DNA from: Camarhynchus parvulus
Taxonomy: Eukaryota; Chordata; Aves; Passeriformes; Thraupidae
NCBI RefSeq assembly: GCF_901933205.1
Contig: NC_044596.1
Coordinates: forward strand, 4,280,001 to 4,344,000
Direction of reading: 5' to 3'
DNA: 64,000 nucleotides
The notes beneath the pieces were generated by a model. It was given only the letters and a program-made list of their open reading frames with translations. It had not been told where the DNA came from and made no database searches. Positions 45,831 to 58,189 of the stretch are shown here, piece after piece. A program made the position numbers and the translations under genes. The first letter of the stretch is position 1. The number at the start of each line of letters is the position of its first letter.

Positions 45831-48344
45831 CATCAGCAGATCCAACTCCAGTGAAAATCCCTGATGCTCCCCACCCAACTTCCTTGACATTTCCAAGAAG
45901 GAACAATCCCATACCCGCCTGGAGCTCTTGGAAACTCCCCCAGGATTCCATGGTTTCCTGCAGGATTGGGAATGAACATGGACACAGCCCAGCAGGGCTG
46001 GGGCAGGAATCAAACTCCTCCTGGAGAAGTGGAAGTAAAGCTGGAGTGAAAGATGGAATCAGGGGAGGTTTCCATGATCCAGCCCTGTCCTGGCTGTCTC
46101 TGGGAGCTGCACCCAGGGCTCCAACCATGCAGGAAGGGCTGGGAGCTGGAATCTCAGCCTGGAATTCCCTAAAACCTGGGCTGTGCTGTGCCTCTGTCAT
46201 CCCTGTGCCCATCCCAGCATTCCTGCATCCACCCGGGAGCTCCAAGAGCTCTGAGAGTGGAGAAAGCCTTTGAAAGTTCTCCTCAGAGGCGACCTGCTGG
46301 GATTTCTGGAGCTGTGGAGCCTCTGAACAACCTTGCTCGGAAGCCTTTAATTGGGAGGGCCGGGACAGAGCGAGGAGGGAGCCCGGGGAAGGGGGGGAAA
46401 GGCTGGATAAGAGCTGGGAGCTCAGGGATTTGGGATTTTGGGTTGCCCCGGTGATGCTCCAGCACCGCAAATCCCCCGGGATCGTGTTTGGGAAAAGCTG
46501 GGAGAAGGAGGGCAGCAGGAGAAACCTTTGGGAGGAGATTCCGAATCATTCCCACAGCCGTTCTCCCGACAAAAAGCCCCTTCAGCCGCGGCCAAGGGCA
46601 ACATTCGCGCCTCAGGAGCTGCAGGAAACGCGGAGATTTTCCAGCACATTCCCTGCCCCGCTCGGAGCGGGGGGAGAGGCAGCGACCGGGGCGGCTCCGG
46701 GGAATGCTGGGACTGGGAAAATCTTGCCCTGGATCAGAGGGATCAGCCCCAAAAGCCGCCCCACATCCCTTCCTAACCATCTCTGAGGTGTCTTCCGAGC
46801 GAAATCATCCTGAGATTCTTTCTCCCACCCCAAAATCCCACGGGACATCCCTGCTGGGATAGGGGGGACACGGCTAGGGGTCCCCACCCTGGTGTCCGCT
46901 GCTCCCCAAACCCTGCAGGGCCCTGGCAGAGCTGGGATTGGGGTGCCCGGGGGTTCCCGCGCACCCATGGGTGACAGGGGAGCCCCCCATGCACGGCCAC
47001 GTCGCTGCGCAGCTGCTTCCCGGCCCGGGGCGGGGGGTGGGGGTGTAATTAGTACCAGACCTCGTTTAGGCTGCTCGCTAATTAACCCCGCGCCTCTGCG
47101 GCTTTGCCTTTCCATTTCCTCATGGATTTGGGGGGCAGAGCTGGAGGAAAATTCTGGAAACCCCCCAGAGAGCGAGGGGAGCCCCCCCCGGGATCATCCC
47201 TGGCACCATCCAGGGGTGAAACTTTTATGGAGTCCAAAATTAAGGAAAAACCATTCCCACCCCTCCCGAGCGGCAGCGGGAGGAGGACCCGAAATCCTGC
47301 CAGGATTTTGGGGGGTGATTCCCAATCCGACACCTGGGGGTGTCCCACACCAGCAGGGCAGGAATTTGCTCCTGGCTCCCTGTTGAACACACCTGGATGG
47401 AGACATTTACCCAGGATCTGCCCTTATTGAGCAGCCGCGGCTAGAAAAGGTCGGGAAAAAATCAAAAATGCGCTGTTATTTCCCAGAGGGAAAGCTGGGG
47501 GAGAGGATCCTGCGGGGCTTTCCTCAGGCAGCTCCGCAGCAAAGGGGAATTTCACCCCCTTTAAAGCACCCGGAGAGGGGGGAAAAATTAAAATATCTCC
47601 AGAGGGAATGACTGGGATGAGTTGCTGGAATATCCCGGAGCCACCAGCGGGGCTGGGATGCTCCTGGAGCATCGCTGGAATCATCCCCATCCATCCCCAT
47701 CCCTGCGCAGCCCTCGCGGGCGTTCCGTGAGAGGATTAATTAAATTCTGCAGCCGGCGCCGAGCGAGCGCGGGGCTGGGTGTGATGGTGAATTATTCATC
47801 CCTCCAATAACGCGGCTGATTTATTAATGAAAAGGTCAGAGAGCCGCTGGAAGAGGAGAATTGTTGGGAAAGCGCTTTGGGATTGGGAGGATTCGGGACG
47901 AGTTGAATCAGCGCGGAGCCGCACGTTCCCAGCTGGAAAATTGGGAATATCGGAGCCTGGAGAGGGAGGAGAAAGAGGAGAGAGAGGAGCAGCCTCCGCT
48001 GCCTCCTCCCGGCAGGAGAACCTGGGGAGCCGAGCAGACCTAGAGCTTCCACATCAGCAGCCAAGCGATCCCGATCCCGCCCCGCGGCGCCGGCAGGGAG
48101 CGGCGGGAGCTCCCGAATCCCCTCGGGAAATTTGGAAATCCCGGGATCAGGAGCGGTTTTCCCTGAGGTTGTTCCTGGGGGCTCGCAGAGCTGAGCCCCG
48201 TGGTGGGCTCGGCCACGATTTGGGCACCCCCTTCCCTTTGCTCGGCTTTCCAGGAGGAGAAAAGCAGCCGGGGTGGCCTTTGCTGGGAATTTTAGGAACG
48301 TTTCCAGGCTTTTCACACCTCGGCGTTGTCACGGGGCTGTGACA
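45831..48344. other. Intergenic, nothing recognised
   Basis: Mixed GC-rich noncoding DNA. No exon with paired splice sites and no RNA gene or element that I recognise. Confidence 0.45.
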
Positions 48345-48795
48345 GCACGGGGGCAGCAACGGGAGCGCTCAGAGCATCCCAAATCCAGGATCAGTGTTTC
48401 CCACATTCCCAGCAAAGGGAGGGCTCAGAGCGCCCCAAATCCTGGTTCAGCCCTTCCTTCATTCCCTGGGATGTAAAGGGAGAGCTCAGAGCATCCCAAA
48501 TCCAGGTTCAGCCCTTTCCACGTTACTGGGATGGCAAAGGGAGCACTCAGGGAATCCCAAATCCAGGTTCAGTCCTTCCTTCATGCCCAGGGCAGCAAAG
48601 GGAGCACTCAGAACATCCCAAATTCAGATTCAGTCCTTCCCTCATTCCCTGGGATGGCAAAGGGAGCACTCAGAGCATCCCAAATCTGGAGCCATGGCTC
48701 GAGTTCAGCCCTTCCCTCATTCCCTGGGATGTAAAGGGAGCGCTCAGAGCATCCCAAATCCGGAGCCGTGGCCCCGGTTCAGCCCTTCCCGCATT
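48345..48795. repeat. ~61-bp minisatellite (GGGAGCACTCAGAGCATCCC)
   Basis: About seven copies with modules AAAGGGAGC(A/G)CTCAGAGCA, TCCCAAATCCAGGTTCAG and CCTTCC(T/C)TCATTCCCTGGG. Two copies carry an additional GAGCC(A/G)TGGC insertion. Confidence 0.92.
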
Positions 48796-49554
48796 CCCGG
48801 CACAGCTGGGGCCGCGTGTCTGGCTCCGAGGTTTCCCTCCGGCTTTGAAGGGAGAGATAAAACCGAGCCCGGGAGCCAGGGAGAGGCTCCCGGACACAAA
48901 GTGTTCCATTGTGCAATTCCAGAGGGAGCAATGGAGAGGGGGGAAAGGGGGAGACACCCCCGGGGGGGCTCTGGGGGCTGCGATGGAGCCGAGGAGAAAA
49001 TCCCGAGCAGGTGGAGGGGTCGAGGCCGCGTTGTTGCAGCTGTTTTTGGGGGAGAAAAGGGCTTTTCCAGATGTTTCTGCCGGGATGGGGCTGCGGGAAG
49101 GGGTTTGCCGTGGATTCCTGCGTGATCCATTGGAGCGGGGCAGGATTCCTGCGTGATCCCTCATTTATGGGGGAGCTGAGCCCCCAAAACGGCTTCTCGC
49201 AGCCCCCGAGGCTTCTCCTCAGTTCCCTCCTTTCACCTCGGCCGCGATGCCCCGTGAGCCCCGCACAGCCCAGAGCTCTGACACCCCCTCCCAGCCCCCC
49301 AGATCCCCTCCCGGAGCTGCAGATGCTCTGCCGGGAGCAGCGGGCGTTGTTTTCCCCCCGCCGGCGCAGCAGCAGCAGCAGCAGCAGCCGGGAGATTTGC
49401 GATCCTCGCACCCAGGGCTGTCGGGAAGGAGCCGCTTTGATCATCGCTGATTATTGCTGGGGGCTGCCAGCCCCGCCCGGGCTCTGCGGCACCCGGGCCG
49501 CCCCCAGCCCCGAGCGGCTGCCACCGACCCCGATCCAGCCTTCCCCAGATCCCC

Positions 49555-49815
49555 GGGAATGAGGGAACGATCCCAAATATCCCAATACCCATCCCCAGCC
49601 TGGCTGTGGCTGCCCAGGGCCCCCGATCCAGCCTCTCCCGACTCCCTGGAGCCCAGGGAATGATCCCAAATATCCCAATACTCATCCCCAGCCCTGCTGC
49701 AGCTGCCCATGGGCCCTGCTCCAGGCTCTCCCAGATCCATAGGGCTCAGGGAATGAGGGAATGATCCCATGGGGCCCAGGGAATGATCCCAAATATCCCA
49801 GCTCCCACCCTCCCA
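49555..49815. repeat. ~60-bp minisatellite (GGAATGATCCCAAATATCCC), block A
   Basis: Three to four copies of GGGAATGATCCCAAATATCCCA joined to CATCCCCAGCC or CTCTCCCAGATCC modules. The same family appears at 51110-51420. Confidence 0.85.
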
Positions 49816-50389
49816 GGGACCCCAAACCCCAGGGGACGCGTCCCCCTTGTGCCACCTCCCCCCAGGGGCTCCTTTCATCCCCAAAATCGCTGCCAGGACC
49901 CCCCAGTCCCCCCTCAAATCCTCGGTTCAGCTGCGGAGCAGCAGCGCCGCCTACGCCCCGCTCCTTCCTCCTGTTTATCTCCGACGAGTTCAGTTTATTT
50001 TTTTTTCCAATTTATTTTTTTTTTCCTTCTTAAAACAACTCCCCCATACGCTCTGCTTTTCTCCCTGAGGAGTTTGGCAGCTCGGGAGGAGCTGGAGCAG
50101 GGCAGGGAGGGCAGAGGTGCCCGGGCAGAGCTCTGGGATTGGAAATTTTTTGGGAATTTTTGGGATTTTTTTGGGGATGCCAGGTGGCAGGAGCAGGCAG
50201 GAATGCTGATGGCTTTCCCAGGCAGCTGATGTTGCTTTTTTCCCTTTATTATTTTTTCGCTTTTTTTGGGTTATTTTGGTTCATATTTGGGATGTTTTGC
50301 AGACACAAACAGCCTGGCTGGGAGGGCAGCTCGGGGCCGTGACCTTCCCGAGCCAGGGGCACCCTGAGGGGTCCAGGAAGGGCAGCTCA
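49816..50389. other. Unique sequence with T-rich runs
   Basis: No gene recognised. T-rich tracts lie near 49995-50030 and 50230-50290. Confidence 0.45.
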
Positions 50390-51055
50390 GCATTAATTAA
50401 CTTCTACATGGAATTAATTAACTTCTACATGGAATTAATTCATCCCACATGGATTTATGTTTGCCCTTTGTGGATTTACATTTGTCCTGCAGCGATTTTT
50501 TCTGTCTTATTTGGATTTATTTCTCTTATAGGCATTTTATTTGTCCTATAGGGGATTTTATTTGTCTGATATGGATTTATTTTTTCCTAGATGGATTTAT
50601 CTGTTCTTCAGGGATTTTATTTGTCCTATAGAGATTTTATTTATCTTATAAGGATTTATTTTTCCTAGATGGATTTAATTGTTCTAGGGGGATTTTATTT
50701 GTCCCATAGGGATTTATGTTTGTTCTGTAGGGATTTCAAATGTCCCATGGGGATTTTATTTGTCCTATAGAGATTTTATTTATCTTATAAGGATTTGTTT
50801 TTCCTAGATGGATTTAATTGTTCTTCAGGGATTTTATTTGTTCTATAGGGATTTATTTCTCCTATAGGGATTTTATTTGTCCTGCAGAGATTTTATTTGT
50901 TCTATAGGGATTTATTTCTCCTATATGGAGTTAATTTGCCCTGTATGAGTTTCTATTTGTCCTATAGGAATTTCTATTTGCCCTGTAGGGATTTTATTTC
51001 TCCTATAGGGATTTTATTTCTCCTATGGGGATTTATTTGTCCTACAGGGATTTAA
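50390..51055. repeat. ~20-bp minisatellite (GGGATTTTATTTGTCCTATA)
   Basis: About 30 imperfect copies of a T-rich unit with variants GATTTATTTCTCCTATA and GATGGATTTAATTGTTC. It begins after two copies of an ATTAATTAACTTCTACATGGA unit. Confidence 0.92.
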
Positions 51056-51109
51056 ATGGAAACACTGCAGGCCTTGGAAAACAGAGATTTGGGATCCAAG
51101 AATGGGAAC

Positions 51110-51425
51110 ACCCCGGGCATTCTCCCAGCTCTGTGGGGCCCAGGGAATGATCCCAAATATCCCAGAGCTGATCCAGCCTCTCCCAGCTCTATGGGGTTGA
51201 GGGAATGATCCCAAATATCCCAGACCTGCTCTCCCAGCTGCGTGGGGCACAGGGAATGATCCCAAATATTCCAGAGAGCTGCTCCATCCTCTCCCAGCAA
51301 TATGGGAATTCTATTTGGGAATGACCCCAAATATCCCAGAGAGCTGCTCCAGCCTCTCCCAGCTCTATGGGGCTGAAGGAATGACCCCAAATACCCCAGA
51401 GCTGCTGATCCCAGCGGATCCCTGG
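51110..51425. repeat. ~60-bp minisatellite (GGAATGATCCCAAATATCCC), block B
   Basis: Five copies with CTCTCCCAGCTCTATGGGG and GGAATGA(T/C)CCCAAATATCCCAGAG modules, sharing its core with block A at 49555-49815. Confidence 0.88.
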
Positions 51426-51744
51426 CCAGCCCAGCCCTCCCAGATGTGTTTGGCCGCGTGTCCATGGAGGTGTCAGAGCAGTCCAGGGACAGGAGGGAAC
51501 GTCGGGATGAGGAAACGCTTCAGAGTTTCCAGCTCTGCTCCAAATGAATCCTTTAACCTTTTCCAAGCCCTTTTTTTTTTTCCAGTGGCTGAGAGGAGCT
51601 TGGAGCCTCCTCGTGCCTGGGCAGCCCCTTCTGGCCTAGAGGGAATCAGGGAATTTGGGATTTTGGGATTTGGGGGAATTGAGTACTTGGGGTTTGTAGG
51701 GAAGGGGATGGAGACCTCAAGCTGAGGCCAGAGGGGACCCAGAG

Positions 51745-52238
51745 GCACTTCTGTGGGGCTGGGAGTTTGGAATGGGGTGGAAGGACATTTTATAGGGCTG
51801 GGAGTTTGGGATGGGCTGTAAGGATATTCCATGGGGCTGGGAGTTTGGGGTGGGACAAAATGATATTTTGTGGGGCTGGGAGTTTGGGATGGGCTACAAG
51901 GATTCCATGGGGCTGGGAATCTGAGATGGGTTGTAAGGATTCCGTGGGGCTGAGAGCTTGGGATGGGCTGTGAGGACATTTTACAGAGCTGGGAGTTTGG
52001 GATGGGGTGAAAGGATTTTCTGTGGGGCTGGGGGTTTGGGATGGGCTGAAAGGAATGGATTCCGTGGGCTGGGAATCCAGGATGGGCTACAAGGACATCC
52101 CATGGGGCTGGGAGTTTGGGATGGGGTGGAAGGACATTTTATAGGGCTGGGAGTTTGGGATGGGGTGGAAGGAAAGGATTCTGTGGGGCTGGGAATCTGG
52201 GATGGGCTATGAGGATTCCATGGGGCTGGGCACTGTCA
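51745..52238. repeat. ~36-bp minisatellite (GGGGCTGGGAGTTTGGGATGG)
   Basis: About 13 copies with a TGGGGCTGGGAGTTTGGGAT core and a variable GGGCTGTAAGGATATTCCA tail. Confidence 0.92.
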
Positions 52239-52754
52239 GGACCAAGCCCACCCCACAGCAACCCGCAGACCCAGAGACACCAGGCAGGAACCACGAGAGA
52301 TTCCAAGCCTGGAATTGGGGCAGGATTGGGGAAAACACTGCCCCAGCACTTCCCAGCATCTCCCAGCCCCAGCTGGGGACAGGAAGGGACAATGAGGGAT
52401 TTGCTGCCCCTCCCTCGGCTCTCCCCATGCCGGGGAAGCTGTGGAGCAGCTCCCATGGAATTCTGGTGGTTCCAGGAGCTCCGGGAGCATCCAGCAGGGC
52501 CGGCTCAGCCCCGCTCAGAGTTTCCAGCAGCTCGCTCGGCTGTTGCTCCGTCTCCGGGTGACCGAGTCCCTCCAGATTCCCTCAAATCTCGGTCCAAGAA
52601 TGTTGTTTGGGCTGAAGAATGCGCGGCTGGGCAGGGAAAAGGGAGAAGGGAGGCTCGGGGTGAGCGGGGAGGTCGAGGCAGGGCTGGACCAGCTCTCCCT
52701 GGTGACCTTCCCATGCCTGCAGTTGTCGGGCAGATGTGGGGCCTCCACCCCTAA

Positions 52755-53062
52755 GGGATCCTGGACTCCCTCAGGATTCCCTTTCCTGGTGTCCCTCAGG
52801 ATTCCCTTTCCTGGAATCTCTCAGGATTCCCTTTCCCCCTTTCCTGGAATCTCTCAGGATTCCCTTTCCCCCTTTCCTGGAATCCCTCAGGGTTCCCTTT
52901 CCCCCTTTTCCTGCAGTCCCTCAGGGTTCCCTTTCCCCCTTTCCTGGAATCTCTCAGGATTCCCTTTCCCCCTTTCCTCAAGTCCCTCAGGATTCCCTTT
53001 CCCCCTTTCCTGGAGTCCCTCAGGGTTCCTTTTCCTGGAATCTCTCAGGGTTCCCTTCCCCT
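52755..53062. repeat. ~33-bp pyrimidine-rich minisatellite
   Basis: About ten copies of a TTCCCTTTCCCCCTTTCCTGG and AATCTCTCAGGA unit. Confidence 0.9.
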
Positions 53063-53174
53063 GCCTGCTCCAGGGGTGGCCCTGGCGGGCTCTGGGGTGG
53101 TGGGAATCCATCGGGACCTTCCCTGGGCACGGGGAATGCCGGGCGGCCCCGCAGAGAGCGGAGCTCTCCTGCCA

Positions 53175-53625
53175 GGGAGTGCCTGGGGCAGCGGGAGGAG
53201 CAGGAGGAAGAGGAGGAGGATGAAGAAAATGAGGGTTCCCTGCATGGATGGAGCAATGAGAGGTACCTGGAGAGAGGAAGAAGAGGAAGATGAAGAGGAG
53301 GAAGAGGAGGAAGAGAAGGAAAATGAGGAAGAGAAGGAAGAGAAGGAAGAGGAGGAAAAGGAGGAAGAGGAGAAAGAGAAGGAGGAAAAGGAAGATGAAG
53401 AAAATGAGGGCTCCCTACACGGATGAAGCAATCCAGAGGTACCTGGAGAGAGGAAGAGGAGGAAGAGGAGGAAGAGGAGGAAGAGAAGGAAGAGAAGGAA
53501 GAGGAGGAAAATGAGGGTTCCCTGCATGGATGGAAGGAGCAATGAGAGGTACCTGGAGAGAGGAAGAAGAGGAAGATGAAGAAGAGAAAGAGGAGGAAGA
53601 GAAGCAAGATTCCTGCTCCAGCTGC
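53175..53625. repeat. GAGGAAGAG purine-rich array with a longer embedded unit
   Basis: Long runs of GAGGAA/GAAGAG on the plus strand are punctuated by three or four copies of a longer non-purine module (AATGAGGGTTCCCTGCATGG...AGGTACCTGGAGAGAGG). The Glu/Lys/Arg-rich frames are repeat artefacts. Purine strand bias is extreme. Confidence 0.88.
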
Positions 53626-54024
53626 CACCACAAGGCTCAGAGGGGATAAAAACCCTCCCCACCTCCCTTCCCTGGGGTTTTCCTCCCTTTCCCTGCCCTC
53701 TTTTCCCACTTTCTCCACATCCTCCCTCCCTGCAGACAGGCTGTGCTTTCCAGGCACATTTCCCATCCCAAATATTCGGGATTTCTGGCCGAGTCCCCGC
53801 TGTACAGTGTGTCCCTCCAAGCCCGGCCACCGAACTCCGCTCACATCGCTGCTCCTCCTCCTCCTCCTCCTCCCGGCGGGAGCGCTCGGGATCCCTGCCC
53901 CGGGAGGATGTTTTGGCTGGGAATTTCCTATGGAAAACAAGGAGGAGCGGAGCCCATGGGGGAGCTGGCACCTGCTGAGCTCCGCTAAATAATTCCAGGC
54001 TACCGGGAGGATCCGGGAGCTCCG

Positions 54025-54285
54025 GGCTCCCCCTTCCCTTCCCTTCCCTTCCCTTCCCTTCCCTTCCCTTCCCTTCCCTTCCCTTCCCTTCCCTTCCCTT
54101 CCCTTCCCTTCCTTCCCTTCCCTTCCCTTCCCTTCCCCTTCCTTCCCTTCCCTTCCCCTTCCCCTTCCCTTCCCTTCCCTTCCCTTCCCTTCCCTTCCCT
54201 TCCCCTTCCCTTCCCTTCCCCTTCCCCTTCCCCTTCCCTTTCCCTTTCCCTTTCCCTTTCCCTTTCCCTTTCCCTTTCCCTGCTT
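54025..54285. repeat. (CCCTT)n / (CCCTTT)n microsatellite
   Basis: About 260 bp of pentamer CCCTT with CCCCTT interruptions, ending in CCCTTT hexamers. It is pure pyrimidine on the plus strand, opposite in polarity to the purine array 400 bp to the left. Confidence 0.95.
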
Positions 54286-54449
54286 GGAGAGGCCAGGAAG
54301 AGCCTCAGGATGGGGACAGGGACAGGGACAGGGCTGGGACAGCTCTGCAGGACCCCCCAGGGGCGCTGGGATGAGCCCCAAAATCTCTTCCCAAGTGTGG
54401 ATCACCCTCAGGACGCGCTCCCAGTTCTTATCCTCCCATTCCCACCTGG

Positions 54450-54700
54450 GCTGAGCCTCGAGGGGATGGATGAGATCCCAAATACTGGGGATGGATGAGA
54501 TCCCAAATCCCAGAGGGATGGATGAGATCCCACATCCTGGGGGATGGATGAAATCCCAAATACTGGGGGATGGATGAGATCCCAAATCTTGGAGGGTGGA
54601 TGAGATCCCAGATCCTGGGGGATGGATGAGACCCCAAATCCCTGGAGGATGACTGATATCCCAAATCTTGGGCCATAGATGAGACCCCCAACCCCATGTG
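54450..54700. repeat. ~36-bp minisatellite (GGATGGATGAGATCCCAAATC)
   Basis: About seven copies with a GGGGGATGGATGAGATCCCA core and a CTGG or TTGG linker. Confidence 0.88.
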
Positions 54701-55173
54701 GATTTTCCCAGCCTGCAGAAATGCCAGCTTGGCAACCCCAGGCTGCCAAATCCGAAGACAAATTCCCGCTGTCACAGCGGCCCCTTTGGTAGGGAATTTA
54801 TTTACTTTGGATGCTGCTGCCTTATCGTCCCTGGAAATGTTTATCCCAAATATTTAACGGCAGCACTGCACAAACTGAGGCTTCCTGGGGAGCACTCAGA
54901 GCAGGGCCCACATCTCCCCTGCTGGAAGTGTAAAAAATTCAGGGAAAATTCCTCGTTTTTCCCCCCAGCATCCTCAAAACCTGACATCCCCTAACCTGGC
55001 CAGAGGCCTCCTCACAGCTCCCTGATGAGAAACGCAGGAGAGCCCTGAAAAACAACATCCCAACCCCGCTAAATCGTTAAGCAGAGGGAGCCTGGAAAGT
55101 GCCAGCACTCCTGAGAGAAAAGGCTGGGGAGAGAGAGAGAGAGAGGAGGGAGAGGGAGGAAAGAAATCGCAGG

Positions 55174-55432
55174 TTATTTATAACGCCAGGCAGCACCAGG
55201 GGCTCGCCAGTCTCTCCTGCAAAGCTGCGGCGGGGAGGTCACTCCCTGAAAAATCCCAAAATCCCCCACAAAAAATCGCGGAATCCCCGCCGAGCCCGGG
55301 CCGTGCCAGCGCAAGATTCGGGATCCGGGGCGGGCACGGGCGCTGCGGCTCGGGAGCCTCCCCCCCTCCCATGCTGCCGGTGCCACGGCACAGCCCGCAG
55401 CAGCCTTTGCACAGGAGGAGAAGAGCAGCTCG
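55174..55432 (+). promoter_or_regulatory. FMOD: Candidate FMOD promoter and noncoding exon 1
   Basis: A TATTTATAA box at 55175-55183, preceded by a GA repeat (55130-55145), is followed by about 230 nt of CpG-rich noncoding sequence ending in a strong donor AGCTCG|GTGAGTCC (GT at 55433-55434). It would splice over 3.5 kb to the acceptor TCCCCTCTCAG at 58930-58940 just before the FMOD start codon. FMOD has a noncoding exon 1 in other vertebrates. A weaker alternative is a GTGAGT at 57932 or a CATAAATAG box at 57942. No transcript evidence. Confidence 0.4.
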
Positions 55433-55619
55433 GTGAGTCCAGCTCGGCCTTTTGCAGGCAGGTTTTTAAGGGTTTTTTAAAATTATTTTTTATTTGTTTG
55501 TGGGGGTTTTTTGGGTTTTTGTTGTTTTTTTTTTTGGAAGAGTGATTTCCATCGAGGCGCCCTGGCTGCACGTGGCAGGGCCAGGGGTGGCACAGCTGGA
55601 GAGATGGAGATGCTGGAGA

Positions 55620-55915
55620 GGCACTTCCCCTCCTGCCCACTGCTGCTGGTGCCCATCTCCCTTCCCACCCACTTCTCCCAGTGCCCACCTCTCCTGCTGC
55701 TTCTCTCCCCTGCCCACTTCTCCTGATGCCCATCTCTCCTCCTGATCACTTTTCCTGCTGCTCCTCTCCCTTCCCACCCATTTTCCTCATTCCTATCATC
55801 TCCCCTCCTGCCCACTTTTCTTGATGTTCTTCTCCCTTCCCTCTTTTCCTGCTGCTCCTCTCCCATCCCACCCATCTCCCCTCCTGCCCCTCTGCCACCT
55901 CCATGCCCACTTCTC
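55620..55915. repeat. CCTGCCCACTTCTCCTGATGCCC minisatellite
   Basis: About ten imperfect copies of a ~24-30-bp pyrimidine-rich unit, in the inferred FMOD intron 1. Confidence 0.82.
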
Positions 55916-55954
55916 TGGGATCTGGAAACCTTCCCTGATGTCCATCCAGGCTGG

Positions 55955-56185
55955 GCAGTGACCCCCATCCCATCCCATGGATCCCATCCCATAGACCCCA
56001 TGGATCCCATCCCATCCCATCCCATCCCCCCTCCCCCCATCCCATCCCATCCCATCCCTCCCATCCCATCCCATCCCATGGATCCCATCCCATCCCATGG
56101 ATCCCATCCCATCCCATCCCATCCCATCCCATCCCATCCCATCCCATCCCATCCCATCCCATCCCATCCCATGGATCCCATCCCA
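55955..56185. repeat. (CCCAT)n microsatellite
   Basis: CCCAT pentamers with GGATCCCAT interruptions. The longest uninterrupted run is about 70 bp near 56100-56172. Confidence 0.95.
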
Positions 56186-56444
56186 GGTTCCATGCCTGGC
56201 ACAGCAGCACATCCATGACGCAATGGATGGCCCCAAATCCTTGGCATGACCCCGTTGCAGCCCCTGGCACAGGACAGGGACACCAGGAGGGGACGGGAAC
56301 GTCACGGCCAGACCCGACCCCAAACCCAGGGGTGAAGCCTCAGGGAGGGGAGAGAACCCCACAATCCATGGGGGGACAGCAGGGGGTGCTGGGGACAGAA
56401 TTTGGGGTCACCAGAGGGGTGAAAGGGGCACTGGGAAATGTGAG

Positions 56445-56685
56445 GGGACACCAGGGATGGGGATTTTCCCCTCAGAGATGGGGATTTTACCCACATGTAT
56501 AGGGTTTTGCCCCTGGGATGGGGTTTTTGCCCCCAGATATGGGGATTTTTCCCCAGAGATAGGGGTTTTGCCCCCAGGGATGGGGTTTTTCCTCCAAGGA
56601 TGGGGTTTTTCCTCCAGGAATGGGGGAAAAGCCTCCAGGGATGGGGTTTTGCCCCCAGGGATGGGGTTTTGCCCCAAAGGGGCCC
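56445..56685. repeat. ~20-bp minisatellite (GATGGGGTTTTGCCCCCAGG)
   Basis: About 11 copies of a GGGATGGGG(A/T)TTTTGCCCCCA-like unit in the inferred FMOD intron 1. Confidence 0.9.
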
Positions 56686-57059
56686 CCAAGAAGGGGCTGC
56701 CAAGAGGGTGGAGAAGCTGCAGGCTCTGGTATGAGAGCAGGCACAGAGCCCTGGAGCAGCAGCAGCAGGAGGAGGAGGAGGAGGAGGAGGAACTCCTCTG
56801 GCCCTGCCAAGCTCCCCGTGGCACTCAGCACCCCCAGGATCCCATCCCGAGCACACAGAGCAGGGAAAAAGGACAAACCCAGCCCGTGCCAAGCCTGGAT
56901 CCCTCAGTCCCTCTTTTTTCCCGTGCCAGGCTGGCAGGGCAGGGCACTCTGTGCCCTCTGTGGGCGCCAGGCCGGGCGTCCCCTCCCTGCTGCCCTTCTG
57001 GGGACACGGCCAGGGGTCACCAGGTGACATCAGGGCCACCCCTGGCATGGCAAAAAGGG

Positions 57060-57535
57060 GACACTGGACCCTGCTTGTCCCTGCTGTCCCTGCTGGTCCC
57101 TGCTGTCCTTGCTGGTTCTTAGTGGTTCCTACTGGTCCATGTTGGTCACTGCTGTTCCCTGCTGGTTTCTACTGGTCTCTGTTGATCCCTACTGGTCCCT
57201 GATGTCCCTACTGGTCCCTGTTAGTTCCTGCTGGTCCCTGCTGGTTCCTACTGGTCCCTATTGGCCCCTCCTGTCCCTGCTGGTCCCTGATGTCCCTGAT
57301 GTCCTTGCTGTCCCCTGATGTTCCTGCTGGTCCCTGTTGATCCCTACTGGTCCCTACTGGTCCCTGTTAGTCCCTACTGGTCCCTACTGGTCCCTACTGG
57401 TCCCTGTTAGTCCCTACTGGCCTCTGCTGGTCCCTGCTGTCCTTGCTGGTCCCTACTGGTCTCTACTGGTCCCTGCTGTCCCTGTTGGTCCCTGCTTGTC
57501 CCTGCTGTCCCCGCTGTCCCTGCCGGAGCAGAGCT
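57060..57535. repeat. ~11-bp minisatellite (TGGTCCCTACTGGTCCCTGC)
   Basis: About 40 imperfect copies of CTGGTCCCTA/G in the inferred FMOD intron 1. Confidence 0.92.
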
Positions 57536-58189
57536 GGCAGTGACACCCTCCCAGCCACGTAGGATCCTCTCCCGCTCCCAGCAGCCAAATTCCTGGAGGG
57601 ATTTCAAACTGCCTGGCTGCAGGAACACCCCGTGCGCTCATTTATCCCGGGATGAGGAGGCTGGACGGCTCCAGAGCTGGAATCCTCCCACTCCCAGCCC
57701 CACCTGGCCATGGCAGGAGGAGGACACAGGGATCAGGGATGGGTTTGCTTCATTCCCTGCTCTCCTCTGGATCATCACCAGGTGTTGTCCCCTCTCCCTG
57801 ATCAGGGAAATGGGAGCTTGGAAGAGGTTTCAGCTCCGAAATGAGGATTTGTTTACCAGGATCTGCATCCTGCGTTTCTGTGGGGGAAGGGAGAGCTGGA
57901 TGAAACCCACAGCGATTCCTGTCACCAGCGAGTGAGTGGAGCATAAATAGCTCCTTCAAAAGATGCCTCGAGCTCCTTCAAAAGGCTCCTCAGGCTCCCA
58001 AAATCACCCTGATCTGGCAGATTCCACTCTCAGCCAGAGAATTCAAATCCCTTCTCCAAAGGGATCCAAATTCCTTCTCCTCCCTCCCACGCAGAGCCAA
58101 CCCCGGGCACCTCGTGTGACCCCAGAAAAATCCATGTGTCCCCAGGCTCTGTTCTTTGCCCAGAAACTGGAATGGAATTTGCCAGAAAT

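Noticed and set aside
53020..54735. 571-codon minus-strand frame with Lys/Gly/Glu/Ser runs
   Set aside because: It is produced by translating the GAGGAA and CCCTT arrays. No domain is recognised.
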